Notes: generated from the sequence alone by a model not told the origin. Shown: positions 12,181-24,000, counted from the first letter of the stretch. The stretch: 64,000 nt of DNA from Epiperipatus broadwayi (GCA_028023455.1 JAQFVV010006199.1:4350972-4414971), one strand, 5' to 3'. Made by a program: numbers and translations.

Positions 12181-13082
12181 AAGGGTACTTGAGGAAATGT
12201 TCCTCACCTCAAGAAACCAAATACCCAATGAGGAACTTGAATCAATCTTTTACACGAGAAATCACTAACATGATGTGTTCATGGGAAGATAAAACACCAA
12301 ATTTTGTTTTACAAAGTTGCCCTATGATAGAAGTTTTGTTTGAGAGCTTGCTGGTTAAGGCATTATTAGATTCTGATAGCCAAATTTCTGTGATATCAGA
12401 GACATTTTACCAAAAGATTTTAGCAATAAATCCTAATATCAAAATTTTACCACTGAAATCTATGCAGGTTACCATGGCTAACAGTAGAAAAGCTAAGTTA
12501 ATCCAAAAACAAATTTGGGTTGAGATTAAAATCGGCCAAACAACTCTCTATCATGTATTTTTAATTTTGAATGGTTTGATTCATAATGTTATTTTAGGAG
12601 CAGACTTCCTACATTTGAACACTTGTGTAATTGATTTCTGTAATAAAACAGTTAAAATTAATGATGAAGTCTTAGAGATGACATTGCTTCCAAGATATGA
12701 TCAAATTGAAGTTGACTCTATAACATCTAGCATTCCAGAAACAATTTTAGAGAGTAAACTCACAGAATCCAACTTGCTTGGAAGTGATGATATATTAAAA
12801 TTACGATTTGTTATAAGAGAATTTAATTCTATTTTCTCAGACAAACCAGGAGTGATAAAGGGATTCCAACAGAGAATTATATTAATTCATGATCAACCAT
12901 TTCAATCTAAATCATATCCTATTCCATACCAATATCGGGAAGATATATCTAAGCAAATTAATAAAATGCTGGATTGGGAAATCATTTCCAAATGCTCTTC
13001 ACCTTACTGTAATCCAGTAGTAACTGTGAATAAGAAAGATGGGTCAATGAGATTTTGTTTAGATGCTGGACAACTAAATTAA
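12171..13082 (+). pseudogene. pol: pol part 1: aspartic protease and start of reverse transcriptase
   Basis: Open in the -1 phase relative to gag, from just before the gag stop. The protease is recognised by LLDSDSQISVIS, where Gypsy proteases usually have LLDTGSQ or similar: the catalytic Asp is present but the third position is Asp in place of the conserved Gly, which should harm activity. VILGADFL about 75 residues later is the second conserved protease block. After a linker comes the RT N-terminus, including YPIPYQYREDISKQI, SPYCNPVVTVNKKDGSMRF and a CLDAGQLN block, where RTs usually have (V/C)D(Y/F)RxLN. The frame then ends at TAA (13080-13082). Coding resumes one phase later at about 13083, so a single-base indel probably broke RT here. 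Confidence 0.88.
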
Positions 13083-14166
13083 AATTACTGTCCCAGACAG
13101 AAATATACCACCGCCCATACATGAATTATTCATGAAATTTGGAAACAAGAAGGTATTTTCCACTTTCGATTTAACCTCCAGCTATTGGCAGATTGAACTT
13201 CATCCAGAAGATCACCAATATACTGCTTTTCGTTATGAAGGTTTTACATACCAATTTAATAGGATGCCATTTGGATTGATAAATAGTGGTGCAGGTCTAA
13301 TCAGGTGTTTGGATAAGACTTTATCTCCTGAGGGAAAACAAATCATAATTATTTATGTGGGTGATGTAATTATTGCATCCACCACAGTTGAAGAACACCT
13401 TCAACATTTATCTATATTTTTTAAAGAGTGTTTTCTGAAAGGTATAAAAATTAACTTCAAGAAGAGTACTTTAGTTTCCAACCAAGTAGTCTTCTTAGGT
13501 CATATTGTTGGTTGCAATGGGATAAGACCTCATCCAGAGAAGATCTCTGCCATTCAAAACTTTCCTAAACCATCTACTCGAAAACAAATTAGATCATTTT
13601 TAGGCCTATGTAATTTTTACAACCGTTTCTATCAGAAGTTCTCAGACCACATGGAACCATTGCTAAAATTGATTAGAAAAGATGAACGTTGGAAATGGAC
13701 TGAAGAACAAGACCGTGCATTTGCGAATATTAAAACAGAGTTTTTAAAGTTAACTATGTTAGCTTTCCCTGATTTTAATAAATCATTCATTGTTCAAACA
13801 GATAGTAATGGTTTTGGATTAGGTGTAACACTGTCCCAAATCCGTGAGGATGGCCAACCAGGTGTCCTCTACTTTATTAGCCAGCTCTTGAAAGGTCCAG
13901 AAATAAATTACACAGTTACAGAGAAGGAAGCACTAGCAATAGTCTGGGCTTTCCAAAAATTTCGACAAATGCTACTCGGATCAGAGGTGATAGTGATCAC
14001 TGATCACAAAAGCCTTGAATTCCTGAATCACAGTTATCTGACTAATAGTCGTCTAGTTAGATGGAGTTTACTACTACAGGAATTTAATTACACTGTGCAT
14101 TATTGCAAAGGATCCGAGAATATCGTTGCTGATGTGCTTTGTCGAAATCCATGTAGGTCAGAATAA
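13083..14166 (+). pseudogene. pol: pol part 2: reverse transcriptase palm and RNase H
   Basis: It continues the RT after the frameshift, in the phase of gag. TVPDRNIPPPIHE lies before the first ATG and shows the true continuation. Blocks visible are STFDLTSSYWQIELHP (first catalytic Asp kept), YQFNRMPFGLINSG and IIYVGDVII (13354-13365 encodes YVGD where RT needs YVDD, so one catalytic Asp is lost through a GAT to GGT change). LGHIVGCNGIRPHPEKI and RSFLGLCNFYNRF are the usual RT connection blocks. RNase H follows with VQTDSNGFGLGVTLSQ, EKEALAIVWA and TDHKSLEFL. It ends at an in-frame TAA (14164-14166), after which the same phase continues. The domain order is typical Ty3/Gypsy. Confidence 0.92.
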
Positions 14167-14364
14167 AATCATTTGATGGTAGACAATGCCTACATTACAA
14201 ATGTCAATGTGATGGCTGATAGTAATGTAGAGAACGAGTTGGAAAACTTACCAGAGATACAATTGAATGACCCAGAATTAAATCCAATTATAAACGTTTT
14301 ATTAGGGGAGGAAGTTTTGGATGCACCTAAAGATCTTAACCATTTTAAATTAGAACAAAAGTGA
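14167..14364 (+). pseudogene. pol: pol part 3: RNase H-integrase linker
   Basis: Same phase as the preceding block after one stop codon. It encodes an acidic segment (ENELENLPEIQLNDPELNPI) of the kind that separates RNase H from integrase in Ty3/Gypsy polyproteins. It ends in TGA at 14362-14364, where the reading phase shifts, so a small indel is inferred near 14361. Confidence 0.7.
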
Positions 14365-14628
14365 ATGATAACATTGATGAGTGGAGGACAATAATACCAA
14401 AGTCTTTACGTGACCCACTCATAAAATACGTACACTGTCTATACGGGCATTATGGTGCTCGTAAGACAGAACATACCCTTAAGAATTGGTTTTACTGGCC
14501 AAAAATGTATAAAGACATCTTGAAATCACTCCAGGATTGTCTAATTTGCTTAAGAGCTAAGTCAGTAAACCAAAATTATATTAATTCAATTAATTCTATC
14601 ATTCCAGAAAGACCAAACGAGATCTTTG
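14361..14628 (+). pseudogene. pol: pol part 4: integrase zinc-binding N-terminal domain
   Basis: Frame opening at GTG 14361. The HHCC zinc site is readable: HCLYGHYGARKTEH, then FYWPKMYKDI and CLICLRAK, as in retroelement integrases. The frame continues to 14669, but from about 14628 the protein no longer resembles integrase. Homology resumes in another phase at LPPFNKQKYLLV. The junction lies where the integrase usually has a (V/L)DxxGP block, so a short deletion seems to have removed the first catalytic Asp. Confidence 0.85.
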
Positions 14629-15033
14629 CCTCCATTCAACAAACAAAAATATTTATTAGTCACTTATGATCTTTTTTCCAAATATGTTGCTGCTTACCCG
14701 ATACCCCAAGCCAATGCTAAACATACAATCAAAGTATTGAGTACTCTCCAATTTCCAATGATAGGAAAGCCGAAAACCATACTAACTGATCATGGTACAC
14801 CTTTTCTATCTAAGGAATGGAAGAAATGGGTAGATATATCAAAAATAAAACATGTGCTACTCTCTATTAGGAATCCACAATCAAATCCATGTGAATGTAT
14901 TATGCGGGAGCTTGGACATTTGTTTAGGACCTATTTAGAAGAGGAGCACAAGGGTTGGGTAAAGCAGACAAAACATGTAGTAGACTATATCAATTGGAGT
15001 TTAAATGAATCTACAGGATTCTCACCCATCTGA
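14626..15033 (+). pseudogene. pol: pol part 5: integrase catalytic core, first Asp missing
   Basis: KYLLVTYDLFSKYVAAYP, ILTDHGTPFLS (second catalytic Asp) and NPQSNPCECIMREL (catalytic Glu) mark the DDE integrase core. The first Asp, normally upstream in a DxxGP context, is absent at the 14626 junction. The frame starts at a TTG only because upstream sequence is lost, and it ends with TGA at 15031-15033 inside the STGFSP block that closes the core in related elements. Confidence 0.88.
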
Positions 15034-15399
15034 CTACACTTTCATCAAATTATACCTATATTATTTAAAAAAATATAAACCTATTATTAATGAACCCAAA
15101 ATAAATGGAGAAAATGATATTTTACAAGCTCATAAACAACTTGTTAAAATGGCAAATAATAGAAGTCAGAATAAAAAAAATGTATTTATGAATTTAAAGT
15201 TGGAGATAAAGTTTTGATAAAGACTTTCCATCCCAGCAAACCATTGGAGAATAAATACCATAAATTCTTCAATACATATGAAGGACCTTATACTATCGTT
15301 AAAAGGGCAGGTCCAAATGCATTTTGGATTAACCAAGAAGGAGAGATTCGTGGTACATACAATTCACGAATTTTAAAACCATATTTTGGCTGCTTATAA
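15034..15399 (+). pseudogene. pol: pol part 6: integrase C-terminal GPY/F-type domain
   Basis: After the TGA the same phase continues briefly, then another stop and a phase change follow. An Asn/Lys-rich stretch (HKQLVKMANNRSQNKKN) is readable at about 15128-15180. The last phase change lies in an A-run near 15173-15180. From there EFKVGDKVLIKTFHPS, FNTYEGPYTIVKRAGPNAFWI and RGTYNSRILKPY give the GPY/F module that ends many Gypsy integrases. Stop at 15397-15399. No chromodomain follows. Confidence 0.85.
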
Positions 15400-15926
15400 T
15401 GTTTTATAAAGAAATGAGGTGAAGACCAAGATAAGAATTGGGCAGTGTAAACCATACGGTTGTATAAAAAATAATAATATAGTGATCAATGTAAAGAGAA
15501 GTATAGTTAAAAATGTTAGCTTTGGTGAGGGTATTCTTTAATGCCTTAAAATAATTAAAACCATAGAGTCAATTCATATTTATAAAAGGATACTCTAGTA
15601 TTTATTTAGTCATTTTCAAATCCATAAGTCTTAAAGAAGCAGGAATAAGGCTAGTAAATGTATTTGTGGTCCAAGAAGGAAACACATTATTTTTTTTATT
15701 TATTTTTTTTTATAAAAAAAAAATATTAACCCATCAAAGTCCTTAATTTTTTTATTTTTGATCATTATCACAAGAATAAAATAGCCCAAGTATTAGGAGG
15801 ATATAACAGTTAAAAAAAATTCAACCCTTCATAAAATCCAACTATAAATGCAATTAAACTATAAGAATATACTAAAATAGTTGTAAGTGTTTAAAATTTT
15901 AACTTAAATTAAAATTTTAAATTTCT
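15400..15926 (+). other. Non-coding 3' region of the Gypsy-type element
   Basis: Lies between the integrase stop and the polypurine tract. It contains T- and A-runs (about 15688-15721) and, from 15773, the segment duplicated at 7338-7497. No envelope-like frame is present. Confidence 0.75.
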
Positions 15927-15941
15927 GAAGGGAAGGGGAAA
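15927..15941 (+). promoter_or_regulatory. Polypurine tract
   Basis: GAAGGGAAGGGGAAA, all purine, directly before the 3' LTR. The same tract stands before LTR copy B at 7498-7512. It is the expected primer for plus-strand DNA synthesis and sets the LTR 5' boundary. Confidence 0.9.
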
Positions 15942-18082
15942 TATAATAGTAACTTACAGTTATTATTATTGGTCTAATGTGTTTTATCTCTTGTGAAATT
16001 ATTTATAAATATAAATTTTTATTTGACTATTTTATTATGTAACATATATGTACTATTTATATATACATTTAAGTTTTAAATAATACATACCTTAAGCTTT
16101 TGAGTAAAATGCCAGATTTGAAGTTAAGAATAAATACTTATATATTTTTTTTATTTTATTATTAAATCTTAATGTCAGTGGAACAATTGATAGTTGAGTT
16201 AAGCATGAACTTGTATATAACACATGAGCAGATTCGTTCGTTCTCTTGATATAAAAAAAAAAAACAAAAGAAAAAGAAAATCTTTTACCTTTAAAAATAG
16301 CATTTTTCTTTTATCAATACTACTATTTAACGATTGGAATTTAAATATTAACTTTTCCAAATTAAAATAATTTGTGGATTAAAAGTCTGCAAGGAAAATA
16401 TATTTCTCTTTTTACTCAATCTTAAAGGAATAGCAATATAAAGGAAAAGAACATCTGTTTAAGTTTTTTGGAAACTACGTTGTTTTAATACTTCCGTGAT
16501 TCTTCGGATATATATAAATTTAAGATAATTATATATATATAGGATAAAACAATGTGTTTTGAGTAAAACAGCTTTATATCGTAAAGGTTTCAAAACCAAA
16601 CCTTGCATGCTATTTTAAAATATTTTGAAATATTGAATATATAGAATGTCTAGTGATAATAGAGAAATGAAGATTAAGAACATCTACATTCGAAGAATAT
16701 TTATTTTATTTCACATTAATCTGGTCATTGGATGTTATTTATAGTTTATCATTTAAGGATAAATGGAATCATCATTGTACCAATGGATTGGTGATGTGCT
16801 TCGTAAGAGATCTTCATTGGGATGATGAACTATAGACTTCAATATCTACTCTCAACTCTCTTATAAATAAGTTTCCTTTATTATTTATTTGTATATATTA
16901 TAATAATGCTTATATTATTTTAATATGTTTATTATTATTATTATTATCTTTATTTCAAATTTGGCATCGCATCATATATATCTTAAAACGAAAATTATAT
17001 TTATTATTAAATATAATTAATTCAAAGCTTAACATAATTCATCAAATTAGATGAGGGATATAAAAAATAGTTATTATTTGACAGATATCTTAAACAGGAT
17101 TATATTGTGTTTACTAAGTAATATTGTAAACGTTTAATGTATTTTTATTTATTAAAAATACATATAATATATAAGTTGTACAATGGTAAATAATACTTAT
17201 ATATGGGTAATTGTGAAGCATATAAATAAGAACGATAAATAAATTAATAAGTTACATAAATTATTAATTTTTGAACCCAGATATTGTTTTTATATATCTG
17301 TTAATTTAAGCTATTTTCTTTAATTTTTGAAAGTTTATTATAGTATTGAGTTTTATCATAGGGTATTAAATAAAAAATATCATTTATTAATATTCTTTTA
17401 AAATGATAAAATTCATCCATATTTATTTATTAATATTTTATTATCTATTCTATTATATTTTTTATTGTTTATTAAATATTGATTTGTTAACGTGACCTCT
17501 TTGTCTAATCATTATTGAATTATATTATATATATGCTAGTATTATAAATATCATATGAATAATAGTTATAATTAATGCTTATATAAAGGCATATGAAATA
17601 ACTTGTTTTGAAATTATTCCTGAAAAGAGCTAATTGCAAATTCTCCATGAGTTTGAATATCGTGGCATAATGGTGACTGAAAGAGGGATGAAAGATGGAT
17701 GACCTGGTCTAAATTGTATTTAAACTTATTTAAAGATTATTGAGCTAGCATAATAAAGATATATATAATCATGGATTTAGTATTTCATCGATTCATTTCT
17801 AGCATTCTACTTGAAGACCCAAAGTCCGATTGTAGTGAAATGCGTATCCTCTTTCTAAGGAATTTAATCATCTCTTTATATTTAACAAGACCAACTTAGA
17901 TTTTAAATATAATCCATTCTGTTATATTTGGTGAACCTAACTGTGAAGCATTAAGTTAATGATTTCTAAACATTAAATATAATTGATTATATTACATTTA
18001 ATACATCAACTGGGATGATAAAATGCCGTTCCGTTTTATTTGGTGCCTCAACTAAGGCTATCAAATAGGCTGTCTTGTTATA
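15942..18082 (+). repeat. 3' LTR (copy C)
   Basis: Collinear with 7513-9655, starting TATAAT and ending GTTATA. Differences from copy B are short A-run and TA-run indels and substitutions, many of them CpG against TpG or CpA. It is followed by (TA)n. Confidence 0.92.
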
Positions 18083-18098
18083 ATATATATATATATAT
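18083..18098. repeat. (TA)n microsatellite, right flank of the LTR composite
   Basis: Short TA run between the 3' LTR and the foldback repeat. Together with 5125-5208 it brackets the composite. Confidence 0.8.
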
Positions 18099-18800
18099 AA
18101 TCAGTGCTCAGATATTCAAACTTTAATGGACAAGCTTCAATCTATTTCTACTCTTCAGCCATCCATAGCATTCCTCTGATGATGAAATGACCAAATCTTT
18201 TGTTAATGCCAATATTAATGTCATGTCCATATTGACTTTTAAGTCAATATGATTCTTCATGTCCATTTAATTATACAAATGATGGATGGGCAGCATACAG
18301 GCTGAAATGTAATATTTAAATACAAGTATAATTTATATACTTGGAGCTTATTTGTATTTAAATATTACAATCCAGTCTATATTCTGCACATTCCTTTTCT
18401 GTGTGTATTTTAATGGACAAGGTTTTATAAATGAGGGATCAGATTGATAAAGTCAACATGGGTGTGACAATAATATTGTCATTAACAAGGGATTTTGGCA
18501 TTTCATCATCAGGTTTTAAATGACTGAAGAATGGAGGGTAAAGTGGAGTGAAGCCTGTCCATTAAATTTGAATATTGCTATCTTAATGTAAACTGGGCAC
18601 TGTTTATATATGGGTATTAATGATAATCTGGACAAACTGATGAATACTTGTTCAGCATGAAATACATATATTGGGGATCATGTACCTTTTCACATGTGTG
18701 TGGTCAAGTGTATCATTGTAAGAGAATGTCTGTGTTCAAATTCCCTATATTACATCTAAACTGCAGCTATATAAATTATACTTGTATTTAAATATATATA
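18099..18800. repeat. Large foldback repeat with tRNA-related end
   Basis: The arm at about 18102-18245 is the approximate reverse complement of about 18455-18605 (shared landmarks: 'cagtgctcag', 'taatggacaagctt', 'tgatgatgaaatg', 'ttgttaatgc'). A second, inner inverted pair built on 'gtaatatttaaatacaa' lies at about 18308-18374. From 18605 the sequence continues as in the 58.1-58.4 kb repeat ('ctggacaaactgatga', B-box-like GTGTTCAAATTCC near 18733). It looks like two head-to-head SINE-like copies. Confidence 0.7.
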
Positions 18801-19934
18801 TATTATTTAACTTTAAAAAGATATTTATTTTCAGCAGATATAGATAATTTAATGGAACACTGCTTTGTCTAATATTTTCTTTTCTTAATGTTTATTCATT
18901 TTAACTCCTGCAAATATTTGCATTGCATCTGGGAAGAGATATATAACAACATTGGAATGTCATGTAGGCTAGTCCCTTGTGCCTTAAGAATTTTCCCAAA
19001 CATCATTTTTTTTCTTTTTCTTGATAATAAAGTATAAAAATCTATTTTTTTCTTTATTGGAAGATGATATGTAAAAGTTTTTTTTTCTTAGTATTCTCAT
19101 CAGCATTTTTTAAACATTTATCAAAGTCTTAAATATATAATATTAATGCAATAAAATTTTTAGTAATCTTCATAGTATTATGTTCTTTATTAGATGAAGT
19201 TTTTATTTTTATTGACTCATTTTTGTCTTATTATATTATTCTTTTAAATATTTGTTAATTAAAATATAAATTACCCTATCTCAAATAACCATTTAAATAG
19301 TCCTTTACTAATATTTATATAATACATTATTCAAGTTGTAGGATTCATAAAATTCAATCTTTTTCTTTTTATACTTTTTAATGCAGATATAATTTTACCA
19401 CTCTTTTCTTTTTAAATTGGACTTTTTTTTTTTTTTCATTTATATTTTTTGGCATCATTAAATGTATCACTTGAATTAACATTTTTCCAACATTCTTTTT
19501 TCATCATTGCATCTTTTAGATTTCAACTAATTAACAAAGCTTAATTGGTTCCTGCATAATTTAGTGAAATAATAGAATTATAGATTATAGAGATCAAGTT
19601 CCATGGATTGCAGTACAGTTCTGTCACTTCTAGTTCTTAAACAAACTTCCCAAGAAATAAACTATTTAATTATTTATTTTGTCTTCTAAATCACTAGACA
19701 TTTCTGGAAAAGAAGAGCAGACAGTAATTACAAAATGCAAAACTTTATATAATCTAATTAAAAGATCTGACCATTTTTCTTGATTTGGGTAATTGTAAAA
19801 ATGCCACTATAAGAACAACTTTTTTTATTACTAATGAGATTTTCAATCTTATATTTATCAGATTGATAAATCAAGATTAATAACCCATCCTTGATGGTCT
19901 TAAACTAGAAAAGAAGCAGACCATATACTTTAAA
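18801..19934. other. AT-rich intergenic DNA, no feature seen
   Basis: Contains T-rich runs (for example around 19426-19438) but no readable protein homology, RNA gene or clear repeat. Confidence 0.5.
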
Positions 19935-20820
19935 GTAGGTCTTAAAATCATAGCAAAATTGGCCAAACTAGTCAACAACATTATTAATTCAGAAACTATT
20001 CCAAAAATTTGATATAAAAGCAAAAGACTGTAGCAGCCTTAAAAGCAAATAAATCCAACCATAATCCAATAAAGTATTTATGTCCTTCCTACAAGTTGTT
20101 TGGAAAGAATCAAATTACTAAGAATTTTGCAATAGGTGAGAGCCATTTATCTGTAGAGCAGTTTGTATTTAGGCTAGAAAGAAGCTACTGTGAACATATT
20201 TTAACTTTAAAGAAATTTTTAAAAAAGTTAAAAACTGGTGCTATATTTATAGATGTAACCTTGAATCAGTGAAATATGGCTTTTTTTTCTAAATGTCATT
20301 AAAATCTTTAAATGTAGGAAAACCATTAATTTACTTGACAAAATATTTCCCAATAAAAAAATTATAATGACATTAAATGATAGTCATAGTTGAAACAAAA
20401 TTTTATAAAATGATTTGCCATGGAATTCGGTTTGTTGATCTAATTTACTTAAAATATTCATAAGTGATCTTTCAAATACATAACAAAGGAAATTCATCTA
20501 TGCTGATAATTTCAAAAAAAGATATTTTTTCCAGCAGTAGGAAAAAACCTCTCAAATAAAAATATGGAAAGTTTTGGAAATCTTTTGCAATCTTATTCCT
20601 AATACAATAAAGACAATATGTTAAACTTTTTATTTAAGAACAAGTAAATATCTCTTAATCTGAAATTTTTCCAACAATAAACTGAAATCCAAAACTATCA
20701 CATGCTATTTAAAAATAACTTATATACGGTAAAATTAAAATTAATTTCTAAAAATAATCTTCTTGTAAACTGACTGACACTATTTGGGATTGTGATGCAA
20801 GCACATTTCAGACATCTTTA
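19935..20820 (+). pseudogene. Jockey-like LINE reverse transcriptase remnant
   Basis: Conserved RT blocks of a Jockey-type non-LTR element can be followed across several frameshifts. IIAKLAKLVNNIINSETIPK precedes the core. Then one phase reads from VAALKANKSNHNPIKY through YKLFGKN, SVEQFVFRLERSYCEHILTL and LKTGAIFIDVTLN before a stop near 20269. Further on come traces of the GLPQGSV block and FIYADN at about 20491-20508, where RT needs YADD. A late block reading KLTDTIWDCDASTFQTS lies near 20767-20817. There are many stops, so it is a dead copy. Confidence 0.8.
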
Positions 20821-21060
20821 TTGTGAAACAGCCAGTTTCATCCATCTGCCCGTTTCACTTATTTTACCCACACCTCTATCCATATGCCAGGTTTAAACCC
20901 TCCCAGAGTACCCATTTAAACAACCTCGATTTACTATATATGCAGAATCATGTATATTGTAATGGAACGTATATCGATTTACTATATATGCAGAATTTAC
21001 AATATATATATATGCGAGCAATATGTCTGTAATTTAATAGCATAGATATAGATTACAGAT
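20821..21060. other. Probable LINE 3' trailing sequence with a short direct repeat
   Basis: 'tcgatttactatatatgcag' occurs at 20927 and 20973, a 46-bp tandem duplication followed by (TA)n. The stretch before it (20821-20920) is less AT-rich than its surroundings and may be the end of the LINE. Confidence 0.45.
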
Positions 21061-24000
21061 ATGTATCCATTTTATAAATATTTCTAATTTAGAAAATATT
21101 TTTTGTTATGTTATTGGTATTGTAATGATATATAAATATGTCGTTACATTAATTTAAAATAAAAACTTAAAAGTTTGCAAATAAAAGTAAAAAACTAAAC
21201 GCTAAAATTAAAATGTTTGTTAAACGTATATACATTCGCACAGATGCCAAACTTTAAAAATATTTTTTTTTAAAAACAAATAAATAAGTATTTGAACGTA
21301 CTTTTTTATAAAAAAAAAGTACAAGATTTAAAAATAAAAACAGGTATTAATTAATTCTTGTAATCTGTAAATGGAAATGATTGTTTATAAATTGTTTGAA
21401 AAGCAAGCTAGCCTTGGGCTCTTATATAATTAAAATGATCTGATGAAAAATAGATAAGAAAATAAAGAGAAATTAGCTTGACCAATGGAAGCACTAAGCC
21501 TTGGCTTGGACCCTAATGAAAGTGATGGATTAGTGATGTTTTGTTGATTGAATCCATGTGGATAATATAAAAAGGGAAATACAGTTTTTTCGGACAGTTC
21601 CAGCATTTTGTGTTTGAGAGATGTGGTAGGACACACATACCACACTCTCTATAAAAAAAAATGAAAAGACTGTGATACCTTGAACCAGCTATTGCCATCT
21701 CCAGAACATTATCTTCCAATGGAGGCATCGTGGGAATTAAAAGCAGGAACCTGGACTCTTCTACCATGAGCTATCAACTTTACAAATTAACAACAACAAC
21801 AAAAAAGTAATTAAGAACTTTCATCATTGTTTTTTTTTAAAGATTCAGCTAATTTAAATTTTAAAATGAACTCTTATTTGATTTTCAAATTAATAATTGA
21901 TTGTTTAAATTTATATAGTTAAGTTTTGCTAAAATCATTTCCATTTTATTATTTTTATTTGTAATAATATTTATTGTAGAAATTATTAAATGCATTACAT
22001 TTAAGTTGGGTATAGACGTTGCATAGATTCGTTAGCGGTTGGTTATGTTGTGGTTTTCATAGTCAATTAGAACATATAAGTCAACAATGTCACTGCGGTG
22101 TCTTATGATGAACACCAAAGGGTCTCCTGTATTCCCTCAGCAATTGACGTTATCGATTGACTTTGTATTTTGATCGGTTGTGTTTAATTTGGAATGTTTT
22201 TGACCATGGAATCTGTGCAGCCGATCTATACTCAACATTATAAAACAAATTGTATAAAAATAATCTGTGCGAACATATTTAAATGTTAAATTTAAGTCGG
22301 GTGTGAATGGCTATATAGTTTTGTAAAGTTATATTAAGGGAGGGTAATCTTAGGTTGTTAATTTCGTAGTTGAATTGGTTCAATGGATTGGATATATTTG
22401 TGTAATTGTAGATGTAGTATGAGATCTGCTATGGGCAGGATTATATATATACACCACACAAATTCTGTTTGCCTATGGATGGGTTTGTAAGATGGCAAAG
22501 GACCGCAGTCCATTCCTATGGAGTTTTATGTTTATTGTTCTATTCACCAACAGATGTAACATTCCTGTTGGTGGAGAGACAATGTCTTCTCTAATTCTAC
22601 TTACTGGTCAGATGTACATTCCTGACAGTATAGTATTTTGTGCTGTCATATTTTCATGCTACATTGAATACATAAATGTATCAGATGGATTGGCACCGGT
22701 TTGATTGCGAAATTTGTTGCCTAAGGTTAAATCAGGAAAGAATATTTTCTTTTCAAATGCAGATCTATGTAGTCTATTCATACTCAACTATCTAAATAAA
22801 ATATTAAACTCATTGAAACTTAGTTAAATGTAAAATTAAAAGTTAATATAAAAATCTAAAATGTTAAACTTATTCCTCAAATTAGAATGATTTTATATGT
22901 GCGTAAATAAATATTTTTATGTGTTAATTTCTGGCAGTGGCTTTTATTTATTTATATTTAAGATATAAATTAAGATATAGATTTTTATCTCTGCATCTCC
23001 ACTGAGCTAGTGACTTGGGCTAACGATCTGAATATTTAAATAAAGTGGAATCTTAACAGCGCGTATCTACCTACTCTATAAATTTTTCTAGGTTTAAATG
23101 CCTAGATGGTGCCTTGTAGAGCAGATATCGTAGTTTGTGGTTAGATTTGATCTTCACTTTGCATTTCGATCATTATAGTATATATTATAAAAAAATTCAT
23201 TTTATAAATATTTATAGTTTAAGAAATATTTTAGTTAAATTATTTAGCCAATTTTATTGTCATATTATTGGAATTGCATATGTATATTTCCTGTTATTCT
23301 GCATGTATGGTTATAAAATTAGTTTTCTACTAATTATGAAAGTAACGTTGTCAAAATAACATTTGATTTTTGTAAACAATTTTTAAAGTAGGTCATGCAT
23401 TGGTCCTAAAATAGCATGGACTTGATTTGGTAAATATAAAATGTTAATAATAAAATAATGCAGGAAAACAAAATATTAATTAGTTGTCATAATTAAAAAT
23501 GTTTTTCTAAAATAAACAAATGGCTTTTCTACTAGTTGTAACTATTAAATATGTTTTGCTAAAATAAATAAATGGACTTTTCAGCTACAGACAAGCTTGT
23601 AAAAATTAACAGGTGGCCACAGTTTGATAAGTATAAATACTTAGTTTTGTCCCCAAGGATCGAAGATATATATAATAAGTGAGTTGTAAGCAAAACCTAT
23701 GCCCATTTTATCTTCAAAATGGTTGAGTAGAATGGCAAAAAACTCACCCCTCTTCTTGAATTGGGATGGAGAAGAACTTTGGTCTGATAAAACCTAATGC
23801 CATACAACAGCAAAGCAGAACCAGCCCATGGAAAACCCTCCATTCATCACCAAAAGTGTCAACTTAATATCCTCCCAAGTGCTCCAAAACTAACTGCAAT
23901 GAAAACAACTGAATGGTAAATTTTATTTCAGAGCTCTATTTATAAACTGTGACTTTCGATTCTTTCTTTTAAAAGCTAGCTATTTATTAAATCTGCCTTT

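Larger units (their letters stand above)
7513..18082 (+). mobile_element. Ty3/Gypsy-type LTR retrotransposon, full-length but defective
   Basis: The order is LTR (2143 bp), leader with a TGG-type primer site, gag, protease, reverse transcriptase, RNase H, integrase, polypurine tract, LTR (2141 bp). Integrase placed after RNase H, together with a GPY/F-type C-terminal module, is the Ty3/Gypsy arrangement. No envelope-like or chromodomain frame follows integrase. Gag is open while pol is broken in several places, so the copy is non-autonomous. The two LTRs are very similar, which argues for fairly recent insertion compared with the other elements here. Confidence 0.93.

Noticed and set aside
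22492-22704. 70-codon frame with a hydrophobic N-terminus
   Set aside because: No motif, no splice context, length within chance for this composition.
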